Assembly (NCBI GenBank): GCA_023412915.1
Contig: JAEZRE010000009.1
Coordinates: 124,001 to 188,000, forward strand
Source of the DNA: Bacillota bacterium
Lineage (GTDB): Bacteria; Bacillota; Clostridia; Acetivibrionales; DTU013
Direction of reading: 5' to 3'
Length of the DNA: 64,000 nt
Shown: positions 41,606-50,190 of the stretch, in pieces
Position numbering within the stretch: position 1 is the first letter of the stretch
How the letters are laid out: the number at the start of each line of letters is the position of its first letter
Made by a program: the position numbers and the translations under genes
The notes under the pieces: generated by a model
Seen by the model: the letters and a program-made list of their open reading frames with translations, nothing else
Told to the model about the DNA's origin: nothing
Database searches by the model: none

Positions 41606-44600
41606 TTATTTTCTGGTTATATTACTGAGTGAAGGTTCGCCGATCCTCTTGCCATCGAGCGTTACATAGATACCCTCGCCGTTATGGTTTTCCTTCAGGC
41701 GGATGGTCTTCACCTGGATGAACGGATCCATCTTGAGCTGGCGTATCGATTCGGCAAATTTGTTGTAAAGCTCTTTTGAACCGAGCTTCGAACATTCATC
41801 GCAGGTACATATCGTGTACTCCCTCGTGACGAATGCCGAGTCGGCTTTTCTCCTGACCGCCGTACTGCTGCTGTCGCCGTTCTTGGCTGAATATTCCGTG
41901 TGGAGCAGCTCGTGCGCCAGGTGCGAATTCGCCTCGTGGTAAAATTCCTTGTAAAGCCTCAGTATATCCGGGTTTTCCTGTGATTTGCGATATTTTGCCG
42001 TCTTGTCTATATTAACCAGAATCTGCTGCCGCATTTCAAGAGCGTCTATCTTCTCGGGCACCGGATGTCCGGCGCCGCAGATGCAGCCTCCGGGGCAGGC
42101 CATGACTTCTATGAGGTCGTAGCCGACGTCGACTCCCTGTATGATCTTCTCTATTATGGGCTCGGCATTGTTCAGACCGCTAATTACCGCAACACGCACC
42201 TTTGCGCCGTCGGCGTCGACCGTGGATTCCTTTACTCCTTCAAACCCGCGTATTTCCTCAAATTCGAGGGGATTTTCCATCACCTTGCCGGTCAGCTTCT
42301 CAACTGCCATACGGAGCGCTGCTTCAGCTACGCCGCCCGATGCTCCGAAAAGTATGCCCGCTCCGGTTACCCTCTTGTAGGGATCGTCAAAGTCCTGCGG
42401 TTCTATCTGCGAAGCTTCGATATTTGCCAGCTTCATCATTTCAAACAACTCGCTCGTCGTAAGTACCGCATCAACGTCACGGTTGCCGTCGACAGCAAAT
42501 TCAGGTCGCGCTGCTTCATATTTCTTGGCAAGGCACGGTACGATCGAAACGACATATAAATCCTTCCTGTCTATGCCTGCGAGCTTTGCATAATGATTCT
42601 TTACGGTTGCTCCCATCATCTGCTGGGGAGACTTGCAGCTCGAAAGATGCGGTATCAGTTCGGGATAACGCTTCTCCACGAAATTGACCCAGCCTGGGCA
42701 GCAGGAGGTGAATTGCGGCATTACACCCTTGTTTTCTATTCTCTTAAGGAACTCTGTGGTTTCCTCGACGATCGTGAGATCCGCCGCAAATGTGAAGTCG
42801 AAGGCCTTGTCGAAGCCCAGCTTTTTGAGCAACCCCGCCATGAACGGCGACGCATCCTCCAGCGAAATTCCGAAGGTCTTCACTATGAGGCTTCTGACAG
42901 CCGGAGCCACGAAACCGACCACGGTCTTTGTCTGATCATTGATAGCCCTGAATACCTTTCCGCGTTCGCGGCGGTAATCGAGCGCGCCGCACGGGCAGGC
43001 ATTCACGCACTGGCCGCAGCTTACGCAGTCTGTTTCCTGGAGCGGAAGACCGCTTTTTGTTCCTACGAGCTGACGCCCGTTCCTCATATAGAAGGACAGT
43101 ATGTCGGGCCCTTCAATCTCTGCACAGGCTGCTATACAACGGCCGCAGGAAATACACTTGTTATGGTCGCGCATTATGAATGGATGATCGTCGACAATAG
43201 GTATAAAGGGCCTTTCATGTATAGGCGCCTTGAACTCGATACTGTGTGCGCTGGCTTCCTTTCTGAGGTCGCAGGTAAAACGTTCGGTACAGCCGCATTT
43301 CAGGCAGCGGCGTGCTTCCGCCCTGGCCGTCTCCTCGGTAAGTCCGAGCTCGACTTCGTTGAAGTTGTTCCTGCGTTCTTCTATTGAAATTGAGGTCATC
43401 TTAGCGCGCGGAAGCTGAGGCATCTCCTCGAACTCCCATTTCGGCAGGTCTTCAAGCGTTCCGCGGCTACAGCTGTAGTCCGTATTGCGCTCTTTGACGT
43501 AACCGCGCATCAGGAAGCTGTCCATCGCTTCCGCTGCATGGCGTCCCGCGCCTACAGCCTGTATGACGGTGGCTGGTCCGGTGACGCAGTCTCCACCGGC
43601 AAATACCTTTATCTCCGACGTCTGAGAGGTTTTTCCGTTTATTTCTATATCGCCCCATTTATTGAGCTTGACCGGCAGGTCGTTGTAAAGGAACTGCGTA
43701 TTGGTGCTCTGACCGATGGCGCCGATGATTGTATCGGCTTCGATATCGGTTTCGCTGCCCTCGATAGGTACCGGACGGCGGCGGCCCGAACGGTCGGGTT
43801 CGCCGAGCGTCATTCTAATGCAGCTGAGTTTCTTGACGCCGTTTTCAACATATATTTTGGTCGGAGCCATCAGGAACAGCATTTCGACTCCTTCATGCAG
43901 CGCTTCCTCGACCTCGTACGGTTCTGCGGGCATCTCTTCGCGCGTACGGCGATAAACCAGCTTGACTGACTTCGCACCCTTGCGTAATGCCGTGCGGGCG
44001 CAGTCTATGGCTGTATTGCCTCCGCCTATGACGACTACTGTGTTTCCGAGATTTACATTCGTATTTTTTGTCACCTGCTCGAGGTACTGTATGCCGAGCC
44101 AGACACCTTCGGTATTTTCTCCCTCGATGTGCATCGGGGTCGCGCGCCAGGAACCTATGGCAAGGTAAACAGAGTCAAAATCCCTGTGCAGGTCTTCGAG
44201 GCTGATATGGGTACCGAGTGCTTTTCCCGTCATTATTTTCACGCCGAGCTTCTGGATTATGTCTATTTCCTTGTCAAGCGTCGCCTTGGGCAGACGATAT
44301 TCCGGAATGCCGTAACGCATCATTCCGCCGGCTTTAGGCTGGCGCTCGAATACTGTGACGTCGTGTCCCTTGATTGCGCTGTAGTAAGCCGCGGCGAGAC
44401 CCGACGGACCCGCTCCGACTATAGCTATCCTCTTGCCTGTAGCAGAGCTCTTTTCAGGCATCCATGGCTGTTCACGCGAAATATCCCAGTCGGCTGTAAA
44501 GCGCTTTACGTGATTGATCGCCACCGGCGAATCGACAAGGTTGCGGCGGCACTTGGCCTCGCAGGGATGCGGGCATACACGTCCGCAAACCACCGGGAAG

Positions 44601-45040
44601 GGGTTGCTGTCCTTTATGACACGAACTGCCGCCTCGTAATTGCCGTTACCTACGTGACGAAGATAGGACTGTATGTCGATATTGGCCGGGCAGGTCATAA
44701 CACAGGGAGCCACGCAGTCTGCATTGTGATCCGACAGCAGCTGTTCCAGGCGGATTTTTCTGTAGTTCTCCAGCTTCGGGCTGTTCGTACAGATCACCAT
44801 GCCTTCTTTCACAGGTGTTTGGCAGGCTTTGACATCACGTTTGTTATCCTCTTCTCCTACTTCGACGACACACAGTCCGCAGTTGCCGTTTGAGCGGTCG
44901 AGCCTTATGTCGTAGCAGAGATGAGGTATGTGGATCCCCTCCTGCAGCAAGGCCTGAAGTATGGTCAAATTGTCATACACTTCAGTTTCGCGTCCATTTA
45001 CGATGATCTTGATTCGCTTTTTGTCTGTAAGAGTTTTCAT
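41606..45040 (-). CDS. Multidomain [FeFe]-hydrogenase fused to a GltD-type flavin/NAD(P) module
   Basis: One 1144-residue chain combining an electron-input module and a hydrogenase. N-terminal [2Fe-2S] ferredoxin (C42, C54, C57, C73); GltD-like region (about 90-545) with FAD motif VGAGPSGLAAAYY and NAD(P) motif VIGGGNTAIDCA; two [4Fe-4S] motifs (CISCGRCIAAC, CVSCGQCVNACPC); H-cluster domain with L1 TSCCPGW, L2 VPCLAKKYE (Val where Met is usual) and L3 MACPGGCICGAGHP (usual GGGQP altered); small-subunit domain; C-terminal thioredoxin-like region with CTCDEC. It probably links NAD(P)H oxidation to H2 formation, or the reverse. The start at 45040 has GCGAGGA; the ATG at 45046 abuts it. Monocistronic, minus strand. 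Confidence 0.93.
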   Translation of the reverse strand: MKTLTDKKRIKIIVNGRETEVYDNLTILQALLQEGIHIPHLCYDIRLDRSNGNCGLCVVEVGEEDNKRDVKACQTPVKEGMVICTNSPKLENYRKIRLEQLLSDHNADCVAPCVMTCPANIDIQSYLRHVGNGNYEAAVRVIKDSNPFPVVCGRVCPHPCEAKCRRNLVDSPVAINHVKRFTADWDISREQPWMPEKSSATGKRIAIVGAGPSGLAAAYYSAIKGHDVTVFERQPKAGGMMRYGIPEYRLPKATLDKEIDIIQKLGVKIMTGKALGTHISLEDLHRDFDSVYLAIGSWRATPMHIEGENTEGVWLGIQYLEQVTKNTNVNLGNTVVVIGGGNTAIDCARTALRKGAKSVKLVYRRTREEMPAEPYEVEEALHEGVEMLFLMAPTKIYVENGVKKLSCIRMTLGEPDRSGRRRPVPIEGSETDIEADTIIGAIGQSTNTQFLYNDLPVKLNKWGDIEINGKTSQTSEIKVFAGGDCVTGPATVIQAVGAGRHAAEAMDSFLMRGYVKERNTDYSCSRGTLEDLPKWEFEEMPQLPRAKMTSISIEERRNNFNEVELGLTEETARAEARRCLKCGCTERFTCDLRKEASAHSIEFKAPIHERPFIPIVDDHPFIMRDHNKCISCGRCIAACAEIEGPDILSFYMRNGRQLVGTKSGLPLQETDCVSCGQCVNACPCGALDYRRERGKVFRAINDQTKTVVGFVAPAVRSLIVKTFGISLEDASPFMAGLLKKLGFDKAFDFTFAADLTIVEETTEFLKRIENKGVMPQFTSCCPGWVNFVEKRYPELIPHLSSCKSPQQMMGATVKNHYAKLAGIDRKDLYVVSIVPCLAKKYEAARPEFAVDGNRDVDAVLTTSELFEMMKLANIEASQIEPQDFDDPYKRVTGAGILFGASGGVAEAALRMAVEKLTGKVMENPLEFEEIRGFEGVKESTVDADGAKVRVAVISGLNNAEPIIEKIIQGVDVGYDLIEVMACPGGCICGAGHPVPEKIDALEMRQQILVNIDKTAKYRKSQENPDILRLYKEFYHEANSHLAHELLHTEYSAKNGDSSSTAVRRKADSAFVTREYTICTCDECSKLGSKELYNKFAESIRQLKMDPFIQVKTIRLKENHNGEGIYVTLDGKRIGEPSLSNITRK

Positions 45041-45151
45041 CTGCATTCCTCGCTATCTGTATAGATATTTTAACGGGGTCTTCACAGGCTGCCGGCAGCA
45101 TGCCGGAACCAACCGGACCCGGAATCGGCATTCTGTATTCTGTATACATAA

Positions 45152-45180
45152 ATTATAAATGAGAATAGGAAATTTGTCAT
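45152..45180 (-). promoter_or_regulatory. Promoter of the hydrogenase gene
   Basis: On the minus strand, ATGACA (45180-45175) and TATAAT (45157-45152) are 17 bases apart, about 110 bases before the start codon. A sequence resembling a Rex site (minus strand TTGTTAAAAATTTATCGA, 45206-45189) lies just upstream of the -35. Its left half is perfect and its right half weak. Confidence 0.5.
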
Positions 45181-45350
45181 TGGTTAATTCGATAAATTTT
45201 TAACAATAATTTCAGAAATTTTATCCAGCTTTTTATTAAAACTAATAATATAGGTCATAATAAGCCGGCGGCGCAAGTTACTTTACTTTGAATTATGGCT
45301 GTAACTCTGGTAGAATAGAGCAATGAAGAAGATACGCGGGTAGGCTCGAT

Positions 45351-45739
45351 ATGACTTTTTTTAAGCAAGTACGCGAAAAAGTATAGGAACCCTTTTTGCC
45401 TGGCAGTTGCCTGATCATTATAACCCCGCTTCGCTTATCACCAGGCTGACGAACGATGTCACACAGGTGCGGAACTTCATTTCTTATATTGAACGAAGCC
45501 GCAAGCAATGTCGATACGCGAACCGAACTCCATATACAGGAGGCGATGCGCAGGCTCATGAGCGGCAGGACCAGCTTCGTCACAGCCTACAAGCCGTAAC
45601 TACCCGCGACGCCGACCGGATAATGGTCATCGGCACCCAAACCATAGTCGAAAAAGGCAGCCATGGGGAACTGACGGCTAAAGAAGGCAGATATCATGAA
45701 TTACATAGACTACAATTCAAACGGGGGGAAGAGATATGA
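45351..45739 (+). pseudogene. Remnant of a lipid/multidrug ABC exporter (MsbA type)
   Basis: Short pieces of a ~580-residue ABC exporter survive in order but in changing frames. An N-terminal-like piece LSKYAKKYRNPFCLAVA (about 45362-45413) comes first. Then comes a transmembrane-domain piece SLITRLTNDVTQVRNF. Next is a nucleotide-domain piece VDTRTELHIQEAMRRLMSGR in another frame, ending at a stop. Last is the C-terminal piece DADRIMVIGTQTIVEKGSHG to the terminal QFKRGEEI. Most of the protein, including Walker A and the signature, is missing. The two remaining parts are joined by a large internal deletion followed by a frameshift. The last bases overlap the flavodoxin start, whose ribosome site lies in the remnant. 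Confidence 0.8.
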
Positions 45740-46248
45740 AGATTACTATCATTTACGATACCTTGTCGGGTCATACGAAAAAAATGGCCGAGGCGGTAGC
45801 TGAAGGGGCAAGGATGACGGAAGGAATCGACGTTGTTCTCAAGCATGTCGACGACGCGACGCCTGGGGATATGTTTTCGGAAGGCGTCATTATAGGCTCT
45901 CCTACATACTGTGGATTGATGACGTGGAAACTGAAGAAGTGGTTCGACGACAGCCAGAAGATCAGCTGGGGAAAAGTAGATGGACACATAGGGGCGGCGT
46001 TTTCCTCATCGGGAGGCCTTGGTGGCGGAAATGAAACGGCTGTTTTCAGTATACTGAACGGGCTGATGAATTACGGTTTCATCGTGTTCGGCCTTACGGA
46101 ATATGCCGGAAAGGGAGTCACGGCGCATTACGGCGCGGTCGCCGTAGGCGATCCGAAGGAACTGGAACTGAAGGCTTGCAGGTCGTTGGGTAAAAGGGCC
46201 GGGGAATATGTAAAGCGTATGTTCGGGAACGGCCCGGCCGGTTTTTAG
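45736..46248 (+). CDS. Flavodoxin-family protein (WrbA-like)
   Basis: 170-residue FMN-binding electron carrier or quinone reductase. The phosphate-binding loop of flavodoxins is at the N-terminus (IIYDTLSGHTKKMAEAVAEGA), followed by GVIIGSPTYCGLMTWKLKKW and the FMN loop SSSGGLGGGNETA. The spacing after the first strand and the GGGNE loop are nearer to WrbA/NAD(P)H:quinone-type flavodoxins than to short electron-carrier flavodoxins. The start follows GGGGGGAAGAG inside the ABC-exporter remnant. Confidence 0.88.
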   Translation: MKITIIYDTLSGHTKKMAEAVAEGARMTEGIDVVLKHVDDATPGDMFSEGVIIGSPTYCGLMTWKLKKWFDDSQKISWGKVDGHIGAAFSSSGGLGGGNETAVFSILNGLMNYGFIVFGLTEYAGKGVTAHYGAVAVGDPKELELKACRSLGKRAGEYVKRMFGNGPAGF

Positions 46249-46551
46249 AAAAAGCCGGTATTAAATCCAAGTAACAGAAGTAAAACCCAGTGAAACAGTA
46301 AAAATTTAGCTATGGAAATTAACTAATTCTACAGTTAAAATAATACATAGGAATAAATGTACACAGGCGTAATAACATGTATAGACAATTTGGGAACAGT
46401 AGCCTTGGGCGACCCTGGAAACCGGCCTTCGGCAGCTTGGAAACGTGGGCCTCAGGCAGCTTTGGAAAGTGCTCTCATGCGTCTGGCGTTTTAAATTAAA
46501 TACTGGTATTTGGACCATGGCACGGAGTTGATATTGACTGGAGGGGTCATA
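46249..46551. other. Intergenic region before the dehydratase gene
   Basis: No gene is seen. Around 46416-46480 three loosely similar ~28-base units (each with GGAAA and GGCAGCTT or a variant) follow one another. No clear promoter hexamers could be assigned. Confidence 0.35.
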
Positions 46552-48288
46552 ATGTCTTCTAATAATTGTAAAACATGCAGCGCGTCTGACAGAAAGCTTT
46601 GGGCGCAGTTCGATTCGCTGCAGCTTGGAATGGACTGGGATGAGGAGGATATCGGAAAGCCGCAGATACTCATCGACGACGTTTATGGGTATAGTCATCC
46701 GGGAAGCAGCCATCTGCAGGGATTGACCGATCAAGCTTCAACAGGGGTGTATGAGAAGGGCGGAAGGCCTGCGCAATACCATATCACCGACATCTGCGAT
46801 GGGTGTGCCCAGGGCCATGACGGTATGAATTACGTACTTGCATCCAGGGAAGCCATAGCAGATATGGTTGAGATACACGGTTCGTTTATCCCCTGGGATG
46901 GAATGATACTGATATCCTCGTGCGACAAGTCTATCCCTGCGCACCTTAAGGCAGCGGCGCGGCTCAACATTCCGACGATCTTCATACCCGGCGGAAGCAT
47001 GCGGCCTGCGCCCGATATGTCGACCTCGATCAAGGCCGGCGAAATCTCCTTGAAAGAGAAGAGGAAGGATGCCATAACCGAGCGCGAGGTAATGGATTAT
47101 AAGCTCACGGGCTGCCCATCGGTCGGAGCATGCCAGTTCCTTGGGACCGCAAGTACGATGCAGTGTCTGGCGGAGGCGCTGGGTCTGGCGCTTCCTGGGA
47201 GCGCAGTAGCTCCGGCTACTATGCGCGATATAACGGCGCTGGCGAGAAAAGCGGGCAGGGCCATCATGCTGCTGGTTGAAAAGAATATTACCGCGGCTTC
47301 GATACTGACTCCGGACGCCTTTTACAACGCGATAGTGGTACACGCGGCTATCGGGGGCTCCACCAACGCAATGCTGCACCTCCCCTCGATCGCAAAGGAA
47401 CTGGGTTACGAGCTCAAGCCCGAATTCTTCGATGAGATCGGCAGAAAAATACCTCATATAGGCAATATATATCCGAGCGGCAAGTACCCGACGGAAGCCT
47501 TCTGGTTCGCCGGAGGGATACCCAGGGTCCAACTGCTTCTGAAGGATTATCTCCGTCTCGACGTTATGACCGTAACGGGGAAGACATTGGGAGAGAACCT
47601 CAGGGAACTCGAGGAAAGCGGCTATTTCGGAAGAAATGCCGGATATCTCAGAAATTACTGCCTTGAGCCGGAACAGGTCATAAGGCCTGTAGCACAGACA
47701 AAAGAGATGGGCTCGATAGCGGTACTGAAGGGCAATCTTGCTCCCGAAGGCGCAGTAGTCAAATATGCAGCCGTGCCGGAAGGCATGCTGTACCATGTCG
47801 GGAAAGCCAGGGCCTTCGACAGCGAGGAAGCCTGCTACAAAGCTGTTGTCGATGGTGACATAGAGCCCGGCGACATACTGCTGATAAGGTATGAAGGGCC
47901 TAGAGGCTCGGGCATGCCTGAGATGCTCATGACAACCGAAGCAATAGTGTGCGACAGCCGCCTTAACGGTTCGACCGCGCTCATAACCGACGGGCGTTTC
48001 TCAGGAGCCACAAGGGGACCCTGCGTCGGGCATGTTTCTCCGGAAGCGGCGGTAGGCGGACCAATAGCGCTGGTACAGGACGGCGATCTTATTGAAATGG
48101 ACATTCCGAACAGAAAACTGAATGTTATAGGTATTGATGGTGTTAAAGCGGATGCGGCTGAGGTGGAAAAAGTGCTGGCAGCCAGGAAAGTGCAATGGAA
48201 AGCGCCTGATACAAGCGGCAGGAGGGGTATCTACAAACGATACACGCAAGGTGCGGCTTCTGCCATGAAGGGCGCGGGGTTGGATTAG
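46552..48288 (+). CDS. IlvD/EDD-family dehydratase, probable sugar-acid dehydratase
   Basis: Iron-sulfur dehydratase removing water from a dihydroxy or sugar acid. Family motifs are ICDGCAQGHDGM, ISSCDKSIPAHLKAA (cluster Cys), TGCPSVGACQFLGTASTMQC (cluster Cys), AIGGSTNAMLHLPSIA and LITDGRFSGATRGPCVGHV. The 578-residue length and sequence are closer to the sugar-acid dehydratases (arabonate/xylonate type) than to biosynthetic IlvD, and no other branched-chain genes are nearby. The next gene encodes an SMP-30 lactonase, fitting a lactone to sugar acid to 2-keto-3-deoxy acid route. The start at 46552 is behind GGAGGGG. The true substrate (pentonate, galactonate, fuconate) cannot be told. Confidence 0.85.
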   Translation: MSSNNCKTCSASDRKLWAQFDSLQLGMDWDEEDIGKPQILIDDVYGYSHPGSSHLQGLTDQASTGVYEKGGRPAQYHITDICDGCAQGHDGMNYVLASREAIADMVEIHGSFIPWDGMILISSCDKSIPAHLKAAARLNIPTIFIPGGSMRPAPDMSTSIKAGEISLKEKRKDAITEREVMDYKLTGCPSVGACQFLGTASTMQCLAEALGLALPGSAVAPATMRDITALARKAGRAIMLLVEKNITAASILTPDAFYNAIVVHAAIGGSTNAMLHLPSIAKELGYELKPEFFDEIGRKIPHIGNIYPSGKYPTEAFWFAGGIPRVQLLLKDYLRLDVMTVTGKTLGENLRELEESGYFGRNAGYLRNYCLEPEQVIRPVAQTKEMGSIAVLKGNLAPEGAVVKYAAVPEGMLYHVGKARAFDSEEACYKAVVDGDIEPGDILLIRYEGPRGSGMPEMLMTTEAIVCDSRLNGSTALITDGRFSGATRGPCVGHVSPEAAVGGPIALVQDGDLIEMDIPNRKLNVIGIDGVKADAAEVEKVLAARKVQWKAPDTSGRRGIYKRYTQGAASAMKGAGLD

Positions 48289-48419
48289 ATCCGGCAGAAA
48301 TGCTCCAGTGAATAGGAACGTTCACGGTCGGACTGGATGCGTACAGCAGCTATACCGTCCGCACAGGTGAGTAACAAAACGGCAGGCGCATGGGTCAAAG
48401 GCTTGGGAAAGGTCGGTTT

Positions 48420-49307
48420 ATGGCACAGGTGGAATGCGTTTACAGTGGAATATGTCATCTCGGAGAAGGACCTGTTTGGAATGTTCAGAGGCAAAAGCTG
48501 TACTGGACGGATATCTACAACCGCCGCATATGGGAATATGGCCCATCTGAAGGCTCAAGCAGGATATTCTGGGAGGGCGGACTGAAGGTGGGAGGCTTTG
48601 CTTTTACCCACAGAGGAGGGATCGTACTCTGTTCGGATAAAGGAGTGTATCTGCTGGACGGAAGCGATGTAAAACGTAAACGGGAGCTGCTTTTTGAGTT
48701 CCCGTTTGCTGAAAACGAAATGTTCAACGATATAACTGTCGATCCCATGGGAAGGATTTTTGCGGGGACTCTCCTGAGACCCGATATGACCGGAGGGACT
48801 CTGTACCGCCTGGAGAAGGGGAAGCAGCCCGTTGCCGTATTGAAAGGCCTGCACTGTTCCAATGGGATGACCTTTTCGCTCGATGAAAAGTATTTCTACC
48901 ATACCGATTCCACTTTTCAAACGATAAAAAGATATGAATACGACATGGCTACCGGTGATATAGCCAATCCTACGGTGTATTTCAAGGGAGAACCTGAAAT
49001 GGGCTCTCCCGACGGAATGACCATGGACTCTGAAGGCTGCATATGGTCGGCTTTCTGGGGCGAATCCCGTGTCCGCAGGCTGGATCCTGACGGCAGGATA
49101 ATAGAAGAGGTCGAGGTGCCGGCTAAACAGCCTTCCAGTGTAATGTTCGGAGGCGCCGGCTTGAAGGAATTGTATATAACGACCGCCTGCGAAGGCGCGG
49201 ACGATCTTGTTTCCGGCTGTTCAAGCGAAGGCGTTTTCTTTGGAGGACCGGTTTACAGGTATATTCCGGGAGTCGCCGGCCGTCCGGAATGGCTGGCTGA
49301 TTTTTAG
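48420..49307 (+). CDS. SMP-30/gluconolactonase family sugar lactonase
   Basis: Six-bladed beta-propeller hydrolase opening sugar lactones with a divalent metal. Conserved residues are in HLGEGPVWNVQRQKLYWTDI (metal-binding Glu), CSNGMTFSLDEKYFYHTDS (Asn) and GSPDGMTMDSEGCIWSAFWG (Asp). Its 295 residues are typical. The start is placed at 48420 with GGGAAAGG upstream; an in-frame ATG at 48390 is possible. It is 131 bases downstream of the dehydratase with no clear terminator between, so both probably act on the same aldonate. It ends at a terminator. Confidence 0.87.
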   Translation: MAQVECVYSGICHLGEGPVWNVQRQKLYWTDIYNRRIWEYGPSEGSSRIFWEGGLKVGGFAFTHRGGIVLCSDKGVYLLDGSDVKRKRELLFEFPFAENEMFNDITVDPMGRIFAGTLLRPDMTGGTLYRLEKGKQPVAVLKGLHCSNGMTFSLDEKYFYHTDSTFQTIKRYEYDMATGDIANPTVYFKGEPEMGSPDGMTMDSEGCIWSAFWGESRVRRLDPDGRIIEEVEVPAKQPSSVMFGGAGLKELYITTACEGADDLVSGCSSEGVFFGGPVYRYIPGVAGRPEWLADF

Positions 49308-49353
49308 AAGCCCGGTTGTAAGATTTTCGTAATTATTTCTTAAGAGAAAATTG

Positions 49354-49415
49354 AAAAAGGCCCCGTCGGGAAGGTGTAACCTAATGTAAGTACGCTGACC
49401 CGAGGGGCTTTTTAG
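49354..49415 (+). terminator. Long-loop terminator after the lactonase gene
   Basis: AAAAAGGCCCC-GTCGGG (49354-49370) pairs with CCCGA-GGGGCTTTTT (49399-49413), with one unpaired base and a 28-base loop, ending in a T-run. Confidence 0.7.
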
Positions 49416-49452
49416 TTTGTCTCAAGCGGCTTTATAAGTCTGCAGGTTTGGA

Positions 49453-49488
49453 GCCGGATTCCGGCAATTCGCCGGAGTCGGTTTTTTA
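49453..49488 (+). terminator. Second terminator-like hairpin
   Basis: GCCGGATTCCGGC and GCCGGAGTCGGT form a GC-rich stem with one bulge, followed by TTTTTTATTTTTTG. It lies just before the TetR promoter. Confidence 0.65.
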
Positions 49489-49501
49489 TTTTTTGTTTTT
49501 C

Positions 49502-49530
49502 TTGACAGGATAAGGAAAGTATAATAAAAT
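49502..49530 (+). promoter_or_regulatory. Promoter of the second TetR gene
   Basis: A perfect TTGACA (49502-49507) and TAAAAT (49525-49530) are 17 bases apart. A TATAAT at 49520-49525 is too close to the -35 for a standard spacer. Confidence 0.65.
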
Positions 49531-49534
49531 TAAA

Positions 49535-49548
49535 ACTGAACATTCAGT
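49535..49548. promoter_or_regulatory. Probable operator of the second TetR regulator
   Basis: Inverted repeat ACTGAA-CA-TTCAGT directly after the -10, around the transcription start and 27 bases before the TetR start codon. Arms are perfect; position is ideal for autorepression. Confidence 0.6.
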
Positions 49549-49575
49549 ACTAAATATATCAAACGGAGAATCAAT

Positions 49576-50169
49576 ATGAATATACCAAACGCACGCGAAA
49601 GAATATTGGATGCCGCCGTAAAAATATTTGCCGAGAAAAGCTTCGAGGGATCGAGGATCGATGAGATCGCGCGCGAGGCGAGCGTCCCGAAATCGTTGAT
49701 CTACTATCATTTCAAGAGCAAGGACGAGATTCTGGAAGTATTGACTGAAAATTTTATTGCCGAATATAAGTCCATAATAGCGGCTAAACAGGGAGAAACG
49801 CAGCAGGAAAAAGCTAGGGAACTCAATGAGCGAATGAAAAACGTTTACTATGAGTTCGGGCAAAAAAATGCGGATCTTGTCAGGGTCATGCTAATAGACT
49901 CGCTTAAAAAGACAAAGGAGCAGCCCGTTTTATACAAGTTGCTCGACGCCTTGATGGAGCTGGACCGCGAGCTCGATCCGGATGCGGGATACGACGTGCA
50001 GGAAAGGCGTGTCGCGGAGTTCTTTACCAGTTTCATGCCGAATTACGCGTATGTTTGCTTTGCAGATTCATGGATCAGGTATTATGGCGTCGGCAGGGAC
50101 AAATTCGACGAGTTGTACCTTAAAACATATATTGCTTCCCACGGCGCTTATCACAATAATCACAAGTAA
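49576..50169 (+). CDS. TetR-family transcriptional regulator
   Basis: 197-residue repressor with N-terminal helix-turn-helix (RILDAAVKIFAEKSFEGSRI, then AREASVPKSLIYYHFKSKDE) and a helical ligand domain. The YYHFKSKDEI pattern is typical. A palindromic operator overlaps its own promoter. The metallo-beta-lactamase-fold gene starts 21 bases after its stop and is its likely target. The start is an ATG behind ACGGAGA. Ligand unknown. Confidence 0.9.
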   Translation: MNIPNARERILDAAVKIFAEKSFEGSRIDEIAREASVPKSLIYYHFKSKDEILEVLTENFIAEYKSIIAAKQGETQQEKARELNERMKNVYYEFGQKNADLVRVMLIDSLKKTKEQPVLYKLLDALMELDRELDPDAGYDVQERRVAEFFTSFMPNYAYVCFADSWIRYYGVGRDKFDELYLKTYIASHGAYHNNHK

Positions 50170-50190
50170 TGACTGGAGGGTTTATGGGCT

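Noticed and set aside
43538..43969. Plus-strand frames inside the hydrogenase gene
   Set aside because: Shadows of a strongly conserved multidomain gene, with no ribosome sites or family patterns.
46416..46480. Repeat array resembling a short CRISPR
   Set aside because: Units are degenerate, differ in length, have no constant repeat and no cas genes nearby.
46738..47796. 352-codon open frame on the minus strand
   Set aside because: It is antisense to the IlvD/EDD dehydratase and its composition mirrors the codon bias of that gene.
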